From positions 62,001-126,000 of the forward strand of contig JAJCXR010000046.1 in NCBI GenBank assembly GCA_029263315.1: DNA of 64,000 bases. Reading direction: 5' to 3'. Both the position numbers and the translations under genes were made by a program. The notes below the pieces were generated by a model. That model was not told the DNA's origin. It was given only the letters and a program-made list of their open reading frames with translations, and did not search any database. This stretch comes from Acidobacteriota bacterium (GTDB taxonomy: Bacteria; Acidobacteriota; Thermoanaerobaculia; Multivoradales; J023). Positions 1 to 8,600 of the stretch are shown here, piece by piece. Each line of letters opens with the position of its first letter. Positions within the stretch are counted from its first letter, which is position 1.

Positions 1-110
1 GGCTTGTTGATTTGTGGAAGAGGGATATCATCGCCTCGATCCGCCGGAACGATGGCCTACCGTAGCTGCGGCCGAACAACAACCTACAAAGAACAGCCCA
101 TGAGGGATAT

Positions 111-557
111 ATGGACGAAGCCAAGCTGATCGACAAATTGAGTTTGATCGAGGCCCTGCACGCCGGGGCGACCACCGATGGCGAACGCATCGCTGCCGAG
201 CAGGCTCGCGCCCGGATCCTCGAGCTGTTGAAGCGTTGGGAGCAAGAGGATCCGCCCGTCGAATACAGTTTTCCGATGCCCGATATGTGGTCGAGGAAAG
301 TTTTTGTCGCCCTTCTCCGACGGTATGGAATCCGCCCTTATCGCTACAAGGGCCAGCGCTACACGACGGTGATGGCCAGGGTGTCGGGGCGATTCGTGAA
401 CGAAACGCTCTGGCCCGAGTTTCAACAGCTCTCAGACACCCTCAGTAGCTACCTCGCGGGGGTGACCGACCGTGTGGTGCAGCAAGTGATCCACCAGGAC
501 AGCACGGAGGCGGAGGTGATCGAGAAACCCAAACAGCTGCCCCTTTCGATGGCTTGA
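111..557 (+). CDS. Conserved-looking hypothetical protein upstream of DGR target
   Basis: This 148-residue soluble protein has no signal peptide or membrane segment. The first 45 residues are helical and charged, with an ATTDGERIAAEQARARIL stretch that faintly recalls DUF2786-type helices. A basic middle section (LLRRYGIRPYRYKGQRYTTVMARVS) could bind nucleic acid. The ATG follows GAGGGAT at a suitable distance. The gene ends 57 bp before the DGR target on the same strand, so the two may be co-transcribed. I do not recognise the family with certainty, and a role as partner or regulator of the diversified NACHT protein is only a guess from position. Confidence 0.65.
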   Translation: MDEAKLIDKLSLIEALHAGATTDGERIAAEQARARILELLKRWEQEDPPVEYSFPMPDMWSRKVFVALLRRYGIRPYRYKGQRYTTVMARVSGRFVNETLWPEFQQLSDTLSSYLAGVTDRVVQQVIHQDSTEAEVIEKPKQLPLSMA

Positions 558-614
558 GCTGGTGGCTAGCGGGATATCCTACCGTCACCAATTCTCTGAC
601 CTTTGGGAGCGCCG

Positions 615-3600
615 ATGACCCAGGTATATGACCTCTCACCACCCCGCAACTGGCAAGACTTCGAAGACCTCTGCCTCGACCTCTTCCGCCAGCTGTGGAA
701 GGCGCCGGGGGCCATGAAGCATGGCCGGGCGGGCCAGCCCCAAGCGGGCGTCGATGTCTTCGGCTTGCCCGCCGGTGGCTCGGACTGGTTCGGAGTACAA
801 TGCAAGAAGAAGCTGGGCGGCGAGGTCACGGAGGATGAGCTGACGGCGGAAGTGGAGAAGGCGAAGGGCTTCAATCCGAAGCTGACCCGCTTCATCTTGG
901 CCACCACTGCCCGCTGCGACGGTTCGATCCAGCAGACGGCCCGCCAGTTGACGGACGCTGGGCCGTTCGAGGTTGTGGTGTACGACTGGGATCATTTCTG
1001 CATCGATCTCTCCGGACGCACCGAGCTGCTGCGCAAGCACTTTCCCGACCATTTCGCCGGGGACCCGTCAGATCTGCGCAGCCACTACCTGCGCCATCTC
1101 TTCACCGAGCTCGACGTGGTGCAAGTGTCGAAGGTGAGCCGCGATCCCAAGAAGGATATCCGCCTGTCGTCGGTCTACATCGACCTCGACGTGATGGCTC
1201 AGGTCCATGCGATGCCTTCAGATAATGGCGTGGAGATCCAGCTCAAGGGAGATAACCTGTATCTAAAACACATCATGGAGCGCGCTCGGCGGCAAGGGGC
1301 AGCCGCGGATTCCGGTGACTTTTCGCGACGTTGTACCGCCCTGGAGGCCATCGTGGCATCACCTCGCCGGGTGCTCACCGGCCGCGGCGGCAGCGGTAAG
1401 AGCACCTTCGGACGCTACCTCTGTCTGTGCCTGGCAGGCCAACTGCTCGGCGACGAAACGCTGAACCACCGTCACCTCGACGGCCAATGGGCTGACGAAG
1501 CACCCGAGCTTCGGCCCTGGCCCCATGGCGAATTGGTGCCGTTCTTTGTGGAGCTCCGACGCTTCGTCCGCTCGGCGGAGCATTTTCCCGCCCTCGGCGA
1601 GGCTGGGCAAGCGCGGCATCTGGTCGATTACCTGGCGACCCTCGGGCCCCAGGACGCCGAGATGGGCAAGGTGGTGCGCGGTGCCATGGCCTCGGGGGCT
1701 TTGGTGGTGCTCGACGGTCTCGACGAGACTCCGGCGGCCGAAGAGGTGCGCGAACGCTTGCAGCAGGTGATCGCGGGCTTCGTGCGTACCTACCCCGAGT
1801 GCCGAGTCTTGGTGACCAGCCGTCCCTATGCTTACGAGGTGGGGCAGGAGTGGCGCCTCGACGAGGCGGGCTTCTTGGAGGAGTCCTTGGCGCCTTTCGA
1901 CCATGCCAAGATCGAGCGCTTCGTGACCGACGCCTATGCCGCCTTCGCGGCGCGGAATCGTCTCGACGATGAGGATTTGCAGCCGTTGGTGGCGGATCTT
2001 CTGGGGCAGATCCAGCAGCAGAGCTCGTTGCAGCCCCTGGCGGAGCAGCCACTGCTGCTCACCATGATGACCGATTTGCACACCTCCCGCGGCGGTCGCT
2101 TGCCGGGTGCACGGTCGATGCTCTTCGAAGAAAGCGTCGGTCTGCTGGTCGATCGTTGGAACGAGCGGCGATTGCAGGAGTCAGTGGCCAGCTTGGTGGG
2201 CATGGACGAGGAGCAGATCCGCGGCGCCTTGGAGCTCTTGGCCTATCGCGTCCACCGTGATGGCGGCGACGGGGCGGATCAGGCCGCTGAGATACTGGAG
2301 GGTGCTCTCTTCCAAGCGTTGATCGACACCCGGGCCCGCTATGGCAACCGGGAGGCCATGGTGCCGGAAGAGATCCGCGACTATCTCAACCAGCGTTCCG
2401 GTATCTTGATCGCCGAGAGTCCGTCGGTCTATCGCTTTCCCCACCGCTTTTTCCAGGAGTACCTGGCCGCCTGCCACCTGGAGCGTTTTCCGAGCAAGAG
2501 GAAGCCCCTTTTCGCGACTCAGCCCGGGCTGTGGCGTGAGGTGATCCTTTTCTTGGCGGGACGCTTGACCAGCGGCGACGGTATCTGGACGTTGGTTCGT
2601 GAATTGGTGCCAGGCCCCCCTAACGAGTCGGTGGAGGCTGAAGATCTGGGTTTCGAGCGGGCCTTGTTTGCCGGCCTGGCGATCCGTGAGCACCGCCTGT
2701 GGCAACGTGAGGAGAAGGATCATCAAACCAAGCTCGACGACGTACGTGATTGGCTGCGCCGTGCCGTCGAGCTGGGAGCCTTGGAGGTTCGAGATCGCGC
2801 TCAGGCGGGTCAAGTCCTGGGTCTGTTGGGAGACGACCGTCCCGGGGTGGGCCTTGGTGAGGATGGCCTACCGATCTTCGAGTGGGTGGAGATCCCGTCG
2901 GGTTCGTTCCGGATGGGGAGTGAGCGTGTGGATCGCGAGAAGCCGGTGCATGACGAACACGTGGACGCCTACCGCATGTCTCGCTATCCAGTGACTCATG
3001 GGCAGTATCAAGCGTTTGTCGATGCCGGGGGTTACACGGAGCGTTGGCGGCATTGTTGGACGGAGGCCGGTTGGGCCTGGAAAGCGACGAACGATATGGA
3101 GTCTCCCCGCTTGGTGGGCTCGCCTTTTGATCTGCCCAACCATCCCCGTGTTGTAATCAGTTGGTACGAAGCGGTTGCGTATTGCGGTTGGTTGTCGGAA
3201 ATGACGGGCAAGGAGCACCGTTTGCCAAGTGAGTCGGAGTGGGAGCGCGCCGCGCGAGGAGTCGATGGGAGGGAGTACCCCTGGGGCCCCAAGTTTGATG
3301 CTTCCTTGTGCAACACGATCGAAACCGACCTTGGTATGACGACGGCGGTTGGGCTTTTCCCGAAGGGCGAGAGCCCGGCGGGTATCCTGGACGCCAGCGG
3401 CAATGTGTGGGAGTGGTGCTCGACTCGCTGGCGAGACACCTATGACGCGCCCGAAGACAATGCCCTGGAGGGGGACGCCGTTCGTGTGTTGCGCGGCGGC
3501 TCGTTCGCCAACGACAGCGTCGGCGCCCGTTGCGCGTATCGCGTCAGGGACGATCCTGACGGCATCGACAGGCTCATTGGCTTTCGGCTTGTTGCCCCAT

Positions 3601-3635
3601 CTGAATTGCTGGACTCTGACTCCTCTGATCTCTGA
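615..3635 (+). CDS. DGR target: Mrr-like nuclease - NACHT ATPase - FGE/C-type-lectin sensor
   Basis: The 1006-residue protein has three parts. Residues 1-150 resemble an Mrr/PD-(D/E)XK endonuclease, with E17, D47 and Q62-C-K64 in the expected order. Residues 250-560 form a NACHT/STAND ATPase, with Walker A GRGGSGKST (K262) and Walker B VVLDGLDE (364-371). Residues 755-994 form a formylglycine-generating-enzyme/SUMF1 domain (WVEIPSGSFRMGSE to GFRLVAP), the C-type-lectin fold DGRs often diversify. The last 40 residues of that domain are encoded by the variable repeat. ATG 615 is preferred over TTG 603 because GGGAG precedes it. The layout fits a conflict receptor: lectin-fold sensor, ATP-driven switch, DNA-cutting effector. 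The function is inferred; the domains are visible in the sequence. Confidence 0.9.
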   Translation: MTQVYDLSPPRNWQDFEDLCLDLFRQLWKAPGAMKHGRAGQPQAGVDVFGLPAGGSDWFGVQCKKKLGGEVTEDELTAEVEKAKGFNPKLTRFILATTARCDGSIQQTARQLTDAGPFEVVVYDWDHFCIDLSGRTELLRKHFPDHFAGDPSDLRSHYLRHLFTELDVVQVSKVSRDPKKDIRLSSVYIDLDVMAQVHAMPSDNGVEIQLKGDNLYLKHIMERARRQGAAADSGDFSRRCTALEAIVASPRRVLTGRGGSGKSTFGRYLCLCLAGQLLGDETLNHRHLDGQWADEAPELRPWPHGELVPFFVELRRFVRSAEHFPALGEAGQARHLVDYLATLGPQDAEMGKVVRGAMASGALVVLDGLDETPAAEEVRERLQQVIAGFVRTYPECRVLVTSRPYAYEVGQEWRLDEAGFLEESLAPFDHAKIERFVTDAYAAFAARNRLDDEDLQPLVADLLGQIQQQSSLQPLAEQPLLLTMMTDLHTSRGGRLPGARSMLFEESVGLLVDRWNERRLQESVASLVGMDEEQIRGALELLAYRVHRDGGDGADQAAEILEGALFQALIDTRARYGNREAMVPEEIRDYLNQRSGILIAESPSVYRFPHRFFQEYLAACHLERFPSKRKPLFATQPGLWREVILFLAGRLTSGDGIWTLVRELVPGPPNESVEAEDLGFERALFAGLAIREHRLWQREEKDHQTKLDDVRDWLRRAVELGALEVRDRAQAGQVLGLLGDDRPGVGLGEDGLPIFEWVEIPSGSFRMGSERVDREKPVHDEHVDAYRMSRYPVTHGQYQAFVDAGGYTERWRHCWTEAGWAWKATNDMESPRLVGSPFDLPNHPRVVISWYEAVAYCGWLSEMTGKEHRLPSESEWERAARGVDGREYPWGPKFDASLCNTIETDLGMTTAVGLFPKGESPAGILDASGNVWEWCSTRWRDTYDAPEDNALEGDAVRVLRGGSFANDSVGARCAYRVRDDPDGIDRLIGFRLVAPSELLDSDSSDL
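3477..3596 (+). repeat. DGR variable repeat (VR)
   Basis: This 120-bp copy of the template repeat at 3743-3862 is the 3' end of the target gene. The two copies differ at 13 positions. Twelve are adenines in the template: ten read G, C or T singly or in pairs within AAC codons, and no non-adenine in the central part differs. The other difference is G (3856) to T (3590), close to the 3' end. Eight of nine template AAC codons now read Asp, Ser, Gly, Val, Asp, Gly, Asp and Leu. Adenine-specific change is the hallmark of mutagenic retrohoming. The unchanged 3' segment is the presumed initiation-of-mutagenic-homing site. Confidence 0.96.
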
Positions 3636-3636
3636 A

Positions 3637-3671
3637 TCGGGGGGTTTGGGGGGTGTCCCCCCAACTTCCGA
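3637..3671 (+). other. Cruciform-forming inverted repeat just after the VR
   Basis: A perfect 8-bp stem (TTGGGGGG, 3646-3653, with CCCCCCAA, 3657-3664) closes a TGT loop. Outer TCGG/CCGA arms (3637-3640 and 3668-3671) can extend it. It starts two bases after the target stop codon and 40 bp after the VR. In the Bordetella phage DGR a hairpin or cruciform downstream of the VR is needed for efficient homing. This one sits where such an element is expected, though a little further away. There is no T-tract, so it is a poor intrinsic terminator. Confidence 0.7.
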
Positions 3672-3742
3672 TGGAGCCGATTCGCAGAATTCAGTAGGAT
3701 TGGCCCGCCGGAGGAGACTTCGGTGGGGAAGGCCGAGCACCA

Positions 3743-3862
3743 GCCGTTCGTGTGTTGCGCGGCGGCTCGTTCGCCAACAACAACGTCAACGCCCGTTGCG
3801 CGTATCGCAACAGGAACGATCCTGACAACATCAACAGGAACATTGGCTTTCGGCTGGTTGCC
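3743..3862 (+). repeat. DGR template repeat (TR)
   Basis: This non-coding 120-bp repeat lies 107 bp downstream of the target gene on the same strand and in the same orientation as the VR. It contains nine AAC codons in the target frame, so adenine mutagenesis can change both sense-determining positions of each without making stop codons. It would be transcribed toward the reverse transcriptase gene, with about 500 bp of spacer that carries avd in antisense. It contains 25 adenines, 12 of which differ in the VR, against one difference at the 95 other positions. Confidence 0.96.
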
Positions 3863-3981
3863 ACGCTTCTCGCCCCTGACGCCGGAAATGCCGGGCGATC
3901 CAGGTCGCCGGTCGAGGCACAGGATGAGAAATGGCGCGGCCTCACCCCGTCCGCGCTCCGCTGGGAGCCGGGTGAAAACGC

Positions 3982-4374
3982 TCAGCGGGCGCCCCCTCGG
4001 TCTCGCCGACCACGGGGCGCTCGATCTTTTTCTTCAGTCGCCCGGATCCAACCACCGAGCAAGCGACCCACTTCCGCGATCATCTCGGAGACATGCTCCA
4101 TGGGGCCATCCCCCAGCCACTTCCAGCGGTGTGCCAGCCGCAGGTATAGCCGTAGCTTCTGGAGCTCCGTGTCGGCCTGGCGCAGCTTGCGGAGACGCCC
4201 CCCTCCGGGGGGCAGCCCGTTGGCTTCGATGATTCGTTCTTGGAAATTCAAGACGGCGTCTTGGAGTCTCTTAGTGACAACGAACCGCTGGGGTTTGGGA
4301 AACCCCTCGGCCTTTGGAATGATCCAGCTCACTAGGTCATAGGTTCTTGTAAAGATCACCATGGAATCCGACAT
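3982..4374 (-). CDS. avd: Avd-like accessory variability determinant
   Basis: The 130-residue protein matches the DGR accessory family in layout: [22 protein letters not shown] at the start, then four amphipathic helices ([53 protein letters not shown]). Avd forms a basic pentameric barrel that binds the reverse transcriptase and the template RNA and is needed for homing. A GGAGG lies five bases before the ATG. The gene is divergent from the reverse transcriptase and overlaps its first codons by 14 bp, so each gene's start region lies inside the other. In most known DGRs avd is on the same strand as rt, so this arrangement is unusual. The C-terminal tail ([17 protein letters not shown]) is basic. 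Confidence 0.9.
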   Translation of the reverse strand: MSDSMVIFTRTYDLVSWIIPKAEGFPKPQRFVVTKRLQDAVLNFQERIIEANGLPPGGGRLRKLRQADTELQKLRLYLRLAHRWKWLGDGPMEHVSEMIAEVGRLLGGWIRATEEKDRAPRGRRDRGGAR

Positions 4375-5473
4375 TTTGTCCTCCGTTAGAACTACGGACT
4401 CAGATCTCTACAGCAAAGTTTGGTCGTTCCCGAATCTCTTGCTTGCAGTTCGCAGGGCAGCAAAGGGCAAGCGAGGCCGTGCGGCGGCGGCTCGTTTCGA
4501 AGCGAGCCTGCCCGACAGTCTGATTGAGCTTCGCGACCAGCTCCGAGACAGCAAGTATCGTCCTGAGCCATACAGTAGCTTCACCATCCACGAACCGAAA
4601 CGTCGCTTGATCTCGGCGGCTGCCTTTCGCGATCGAGTCGTCCATCATGCGCTTTGCAACATCATCGAGCCTCTTTTCGAGTCTAGGTTCATCGCAGACA
4701 GCTATGCCAACCGTACTGGCAAAGGTACTCACCGCGCCATCCATCGTTGCCAGCAATTTGCCCGCCGATTCCGCTTCGTATTGACCTGTGATGTCCGTCA
4801 ACACTTTCCCTCGATCGATCACGAGATCCTGCTGAAGGTTCTCTCGAAGACTCTGAGAGATGAAAGGGTTCTTAACCTTTGTCGCACCATTATCGAAAGC
4901 GGAGCTGGAATCCTGGATCAAGAGTATGAGCACGTCTACTTCCCAGGAGACGATCTCCTGTCGATCCTGCGCCCTCGTGGCCTGCCGATAGGAAATCTGA
5001 CGAGTCAATTTTGGTCAAATTGCTACCTCAATCCTCTCGACCATTTCATCAAGCGTTCCCTAGGCTGCAAGGGCTACCTTCGCTACGTTGATGATTTTCT
5101 GCTGTTTGCCAACGAATCGGATCAGTTGTGGCGATGGAAAAGTGATGTGATCTCCAGACTCGCCGAACTGCGGCTCGCCGTCCACGAGCCTTGCACACAG
5201 GTGCGCCCAGTCGGAGAGGGCATTCCATGGCTCGGTTTTCTTGTCTACCCAACCTACCGCCGATTGAAGCGCCGCAACGTTGCCAGGGCGAGTCGCCGCC
5301 TGCGTTCCAAGGTCTGGGCCGCTCGAAACGACGGCCAGCATGAGGGCGAGGCACTTAAAGCGAGTTGGCAGGGATGGACCGCTCACGCACGACATGCAAA
5401 TAACGCGGTGTTGATTGAGACGATGCGCCAGCGCGTAGGTTTCGAGGGGATGATTGACCCGGGCGAAAACTAA
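4361..5473 (+). CDS. DGR reverse transcriptase
   Basis: The 370-residue RT has the catalytic YVDDF at 242-246, PKRRLISAAAFRDRVVHHAL (motif 1-2 region), LTCDVRQHFPSIDH (motif A, Asp) and GLPIGNLTSQFWSN (the motif-4 form shared by DGR and retron RTs). No maturase or endonuclease domain follows, as expected for a DGR. The enzyme copies the template RNA with adenine-specific errors. Start 4361 has only a weak ribosome-binding site and overlaps avd on the other strand; a later start near residue 15 is possible. Together with Avd, TR and VR, all known DGR parts are present and look intact. Confidence 0.95.
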   Translation: MESDILSSVRTTDSDLYSKVWSFPNLLLAVRRAAKGKRGRAAAARFEASLPDSLIELRDQLRDSKYRPEPYSSFTIHEPKRRLISAAAFRDRVVHHALCNIIEPLFESRFIADSYANRTGKGTHRAIHRCQQFARRFRFVLTCDVRQHFPSIDHEILLKVLSKTLRDERVLNLCRTIIESGAGILDQEYEHVYFPGDDLLSILRPRGLPIGNLTSQFWSNCYLNPLDHFIKRSLGCKGYLRYVDDFLLFANESDQLWRWKSDVISRLAELRLAVHEPCTQVRPVGEGIPWLGFLVYPTYRRLKRRNVARASRRLRSKVWAARNDGQHEGEALKASWQGWTAHARHANNAVLIETMRQRVGFEGMIDPGEN

Positions 5474-5613
5474 GGGCCGCGAGCTAGTGTCCATCCAGCA
5501 ATAGCTCGAGCGGACCGCTCTTTAGGGTATGTCGCCATGGCAGGTTGGATGCGGATCACATTTTATGCTACAGTGGCATTCGAACCGATCAACCATCTAC
5601 GGGGTGTCTTTCC

Positions 5614-8600
5614 ATGGCTTTCAAACGTCTTGCGTCGATGCGTGCGCGCCAGCTGGCTGCTACTTGGTTAGGTCCGTGGTTCCACCGGGTGGGGCCTTGC
5701 TGTGTCATGTTGGTTGCGGCGCTGTGCAGCACTGTTGTATTGCCTTCATCGCTGGCCGCCGGACATACGCCGTTGCCTTTGGGAGATTTGGCCCCAGGGG
5801 TGACAGAGGCTTCCGGTTTCGGATTCATCGCCTCGACCACCGACGACCAAATGTTGTTCTGGGCCGATGACGGACGTCGCGGTATGGAGTTGTGGATCAC
5901 CGACGGGACGTCGGCGGGGACTCGACTTTGGACGGAGATTTGCCCCGGCCAGTGCCGTTTTGAAGAGAGCCGCAATCTGCGCCTCGAAGATGTTGTCTTT
6001 GATGGTGAGACGGCATTTTTTGTCGTCGATGACGGGGTGCATGGACGGGAGCTTTGGACCGCCGATGGGACCGTCGACGGCACCCGCCTGGTGGCGGATG
6101 TGTGTCCGGGCCCCTGCGATTCCGGGATCCGAGAGCTTGCCTTGATCGACGGCCGAGCTTTTTTCTTGGCCTCGACAGCGGAACTCGGTAGCGAGCCGTG
6201 GGTTAGCGACGGCACGGCGGAAGGAACCCTGCCTTTGGGGGACTTCAACCCCGGCACTGCCGACTCGCAGCCCTATTTGTTCTCACCCTTGGGTGATGAG
6301 GTCGCTTTCCTGATGTGGACCCCCGAGCACGGTTTGGAGTGGTGGGGCAGCGATGGGACGCCGGGCGGCACCCGCCGCTTGACGGATCTCTGCACCGGTT
6401 CTTGTAGCAACTACGCCGTTGAAGCGTTGCCCTTCGGCGGCGACATTCTTTTTGTTGCCGTTGTTGACGTCGAGAATCCGGAGCTCGTCCTCTACCGCCT
6501 CTCGCCCGGTCAAGGGGCCACACCACTGACGACCGTCTGTGCATCGGACTGTGGCGTTTCTAACGGGCCCCCGCACGAGGCTGCGGGCCGGGTCTACATC
6601 GCCCGCAATGGGGCTCTGTGGTCGACGGACGGCACAGTTGCGGGTACGCGGTTCGAAATGCCGATTCCGGCATCGTTCTTCCTCATTCGTGAGGTGACGG
6701 CCTTGGACGACGGCACCATCGTCTTGCTGGCTTGGGACAGGGACGGCAGCCACACCCTCTGGCGCCTGGATCCCTCGAGTTTGACAGGACCATTGATCGT
6801 CGGCTCGTCACGCATGTCCCTGGCGAATCTTGGCGATCAAGTGATGCTCATCGATGCCGGAAGCGACACGGTCGACCTGTGGAGCAGTGACGGCACGGTC
6901 CCAGGCACCGTGCGCTATGAGCAGTTGCCGTCGAGGAGCAGCTTTGGGAGCTTTGTCCAGGGGCCGTTGGTGATCGGCGGGCAGGCGGTCTTCTCCCTAT
7001 TCAATCGCACGGATTTTAGATTGGGTGAGCTGCTGGTCAGCGGCGGACGCGGCACGAACCTGCAGCCCATTTGGCAGATCGAAGATCGGCCAGCGAGCAC
7101 CGACCCGAGGGACCTGACCTTCGCCGGTTCCAAGGTCGTCTACCGAGATGAAGGATTCAATGCCGTATTCGACACCTTGTGGTCCGTCGATGACTTTGGG
7201 CAAACCCAGCGTCTACTCGTTGAAGGAGAGCCGGAGGACTTGGTGGCCGTCGAGCTGGCGGCGGGTTCCCACGTCTTTTTCACCGCCTTCGAGCGCCCCG
7301 GCGACCGTCTGCCGTGGCTGACCGACGGCACCTTGGACGGCACCGTCAAGCTCGAAGATGTCGCCGGCGGGGGAGCACTCTCCTGGGCTAGAGAACCGGT
7401 GGTGCTCAACGGCGAGTTATTCTTCTTGGCGGATCAAGGACGGGGCCAGAAACTGTGGCGTGGCGGGGGGACACCCGGCGCCGTGCAGCTGGTGGCGGAT
7501 CTCAGACCGGATTGGCTGAACATTCATGAAGGCTGTCCGGTTTGCTCGCCGCCGATCGAGCCAACGCCCATCTTCCCCAGATCCCTGCGGGTGGTGGGGC
7601 AGGGGTCCGGGGCGCGTCTGGTATTCGTTGGGGGGCAAGCGGCCAGCGGCGCCGAGCTGTGGCAAAGCGACGGCACGGCGGAGGGTACGTCGCTGCTCTT
7701 TGACCTGTCGCCCCTCGGGGATTCGGAGCCGGAAGATTTGATGGCTGCCGGGGCGGGGCTCGTGTTTACCGCCGATACAGGTAACGGTCGCCGGCTCTGG
7801 CTGTGGGACGGCCAGTCGGCGCCCACCGAGTTGCAAGCCGGTGGTGAGATCTTGGTCTCGGCGTCCTCCGACGGACGGGCCGTCTGGATCGAGTCGCTGG
7901 ACGGTACGTTCAGGCTCTGGGTGAGTGACGGCACGGTATCCGGTACGGCTCCTCTGGCCACTTTACCGGCCGGCACGGTGCCGGAAGCGGTATTGATGGC
8001 GACTGGTACCCACGTCTTTTTTCCCGCCGCCAACGCCTTGGGGACCGAGCTTTGGCTCAGTGAGCTGGCCGCCGGAGGCTCCGGGCCCCGTCCCTTGGTG
8101 GATCTGTGGCCGGGAGGCCGCGGCAGCTTTCCGAAGGATCTGCGCCATGTTGTCAATGAGCTCTATTTCAGCGCCGACGACGGAGTCCATGGGCGCGAGC
8201 TGTGGCGTATCGATTTGCGATCCGAGCCGCTGATCCCCGTCCTGCTCGGTGACATCGCGCCGGGCAGTGCTCCATCGTCGCCCAACGAACCCGCCTTGAT
8301 GATCCCGAGCCGTCCTGAGATTCCGACCGGGATCATCTTCTACGGTGCCGACGACGGCGAGACAGGACGGGAGCTGTGGGTGTCCTCCTTACCGGAAGAT
8401 GCGAGCTTCTGCCGTCCCGACGCCACCACCCTATGTCTACAGAACCGTCGGTTTCGCGTCAGCGTAGCCTGGCAAGACGCCGTCAACGGCACCCAGGGGG
8501 CCGGCCAAGTCTTGCCGTCCACCGACAAGAGCGGCTTCTTCTGGTTTTTTGGCCCCGACAATCTGGAGTTGGCGGTCAAGGTCATCGACGGAAGGGCCGT

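Noticed and set aside
1359..2081. Minus-strand open frames inside the NACHT gene
   Set aside because: Antisense shadows of the NACHT domain; rich in His, Arg and Pro with no ordered features.
3752..4342. Plus-strand open frame of 196 codons beginning inside the template repeat
   Set aside because: It starts inside the TR, has no ribosome site of its own and overlaps avd on the other strand. Its first residues are just the TR read in the target frame.
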